From Chitinophagaceae bacterium (GTDB lineage: Bacteria > Bacteroidota > Bacteroidia > Chitinophagales > Chitinophagaceae), in contig JAMLHL010000020.1 of the NCBI GenBank assembly GCA_023957125.1, positions 1-64,000 of the forward strand: 64,000 bases of DNA, read 5' to 3'. The position numbers were made by a program, and so were the translations under genes. The first letter of the stretch is position 1, and each line of letters opens with the position of its first letter. The notes below the pieces were generated by a model. It was not told the origin of the DNA, did not search any database, and was given only the letters and a program-made list of their open reading frames with translations. Shown here piece after piece: positions 63,074-64,000 of the stretch.

Positions 63074-63550
63074 ATGAACGCATTTATGACCATGGTCCGC
63101 CGTCCTCTCAGGATGCGGCTGTTCCTGTTGACCCATCTGCCGGCTGCATATTTCTCCGGCATCAGGATAAAATCTATTACCGAAGAGAAATGTGTTGTTA
63201 CCGTTCCCTACACCTGGTTTACAAAAAATCCATTTAAATCCACCTATTTTGCCTGCCTGGCCATGGCCGCGGAGATGAGCACAGGCGCTCTTGCATTATC
63301 CAACATTCACGGACAAAAGCCGGCGGTGTCCATGCTACTGACTGAAATCAGTGGCGAGTATTTAAAAAAAGCTACGGGCATCACTTCTTTTGTGTGCAGG
63401 GACGGGATCGCTTTGCGGGACGCCATAGAAGAAGCTGTGGCGGCCAATGGCAGTAATATAATTACCGTGAATACTATGGGGACTAATGAAACGGGGGAAA
63501 TAGTGGCTTCGTTCAACCTCACCTGGTCGTTCAAGGTTAAAACCAGGTAA
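63074..63550 (+). CDS. DUF4442 hotdog-fold protein
   Basis: A 158-residue protein of the thioesterase-like hotdog superfamily. The central segment NPFKSTYFACLAMAAEMSTGAL contains the family's Asn-Pro...Tyr-Phe and the long hotdog helix. The last strand reads VASFNLTWSFKVK. No signal peptide. Members are thought to act on acyl-CoA-like substrates, but this is not proven. 33 bases after the C1 gene. Confidence 0.82.
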   Translation: MNAFMTMVRRPLRMRLFLLTHLPAAYFSGIRIKSITEEKCVVTVPYTWFTKNPFKSTYFACLAMAAEMSTGALALSNIHGQKPAVSMLLTEISGEYLKKATGITSFVCRDGIALRDAIEEAVAANGSNIITVNTMGTNETGEIVASFNLTWSFKVKTR

Positions 63551-63721
63551 AAGGCCAACATATAAAATTTTCCCAAAGGTGTATTTCAATACCTGTTATC
63601 CATATATAAATCAGTAACTTTATATTATATAGAGATCAAAAAAATTTGGTCAGGAACGAAAAATACGTTACAGTACCCTCCATTGAGAAGATTATTTTTG
63701 TCATCATAAAATAATAATATT

Positions 63722-63991
63722 ATGAGAGTAGATTCAAAGGTATTACTGGGTTTGTTAGCCGGAGCCGCCGTAGGCGCCATAGCCGGTATTCTTTTTGCCC
63801 CTGACAAGGGTTCTGAAACCAGGAAAAAAATAAGACAAAACACTGCCGATCTGGGCGACCAGTTGAAGGATTCTTTCAATGATTTCGTGGACACAGTGAA
63901 AGATAAATACCAGAATGCGCGGGAAGATGTGGAAGATGCGGTAGAAAAAGGAAAATCGGCAATCCTCAGCCGTGCCGCCAAAAACAGTTAA
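63722..63991 (+). CDS. YtxH domain protein
   Basis: An 89-residue protein. The N-terminal glycine-rich membrane helix (about 7-27) contains GLLAGAAVGAIAGILFAP, and DKGSETRKKI follows at once: the YtxH signature. The rest is a charged amphipathic helix typical of stress-associated, membrane-attached proteins. TATTTTTG at 63693-63700 may be its promoter. Function unknown; often linked to general stress. Confidence 0.9.
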   Translation: MRVDSKVLLGLLAGAAVGAIAGILFAPDKGSETRKKIRQNTADLGDQLKDSFNDFVDTVKDKYQNAREDVEDAVEKGKSAILSRAAKNS

Positions 63992-64000
63992 CAACTACGG

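Overview
The window comes from a member of the Bacteroidota, most likely a Sphingobacteriia/Chitinophagaceae-type bacterium (family assignment is inference). The evidence is: type IX secretion (T9SS) genes (a C25 sortase-like protein, a PorV/PorQ barrel, PorP/SprF, a PKD-repeat protein ending in a type B sorting domain, and an orphan type A sorting domain); families typical of the phylum (GLPGLI, DUF3078, DUF1599, DUF3467, a long Lgt, a three-domain Nif3); and many promoters of the Bacteroidota primary-sigma form TTTG-N17..21-TAnnTTTG.

Layout. 1-10.5 kb is housekeeping: GLPGLI protein, yidC, pyrG, then the minus-strand translation block rpsU-xerC-hpf / tRNA-Thr-Tyr-Gly-(two tRNA-like remnants)-Thr-tuf / tRNA-Trp-secE-nusG, with ribE divergent. 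The block ends at a strong terminator after nusG, and the usual rplK operon does not follow. 10.5-17.1 kb is a visibly AT-richer surface-glycan patch (two methyltransferases, a GT2 glycosyltransferase, a YfhO-like giant membrane protein, an acyltransferase) on alternating strands. 17.2-31.1 kb is secretion and surface: the C25 sortase-like gene overlapping a PorV/PorQ gene, tyrS and tRNA-Gln, a CTD-only secreted protein, then PorP/SprF with a 1442-residue PKD protein. 31-45.5 kb is mixed metabolism: M32 carboxypeptidase, DUF695/RraB-like secreted protein, Nif3, zinc-ribbon coiled coil, aminotransferase, folD, queE, bacillithiol reductase YpdA, DUF1599, folP, FKBP isomerase, NrnA, ndk. 45.7-54.7 kb holds lgt, bacilliredoxin, a TlpA lipoprotein, an unknown lipoprotein, leuD-leuA-type-leuB (no leuC) and a transketolase N-terminal subunit (no C-terminal subunit). 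54.9-64 kb holds a WecA-type transferase, frr, mscL, a DUF3078 barrel, scpA, a DsbD-type thiol reductase, a membrane-anchored papain-like protein, a DUF4442 hotdog protein and YtxH.

The most unusual content is not protein coding. (i) Two tandem tRNA-Thr-like remnants upstream of the real tRNA-Thr(GGT) carry an identical, foreign, Pro-like anticodon arm and have lost their 3' acceptor halves. (ii) Several spacers contain arrays with a strict 7-bp (once 8-bp) period, often with a second arm in inverted orientation. (iii) A palindrome family built on ACCTG/CAGGT occurs singly and as a four-unit tandem array of about 0.55 kb between folD and queE. (iv) A sigma-54-like site followed by a strong terminator between ndk and lgt looks like a small-RNA gene. 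(v) A 48-codon ORF is translationally coupled to the leuA-type gene.

All gene functions are read from motifs in the translated sequence; no database search was run. Promoters and terminators are pattern calls.
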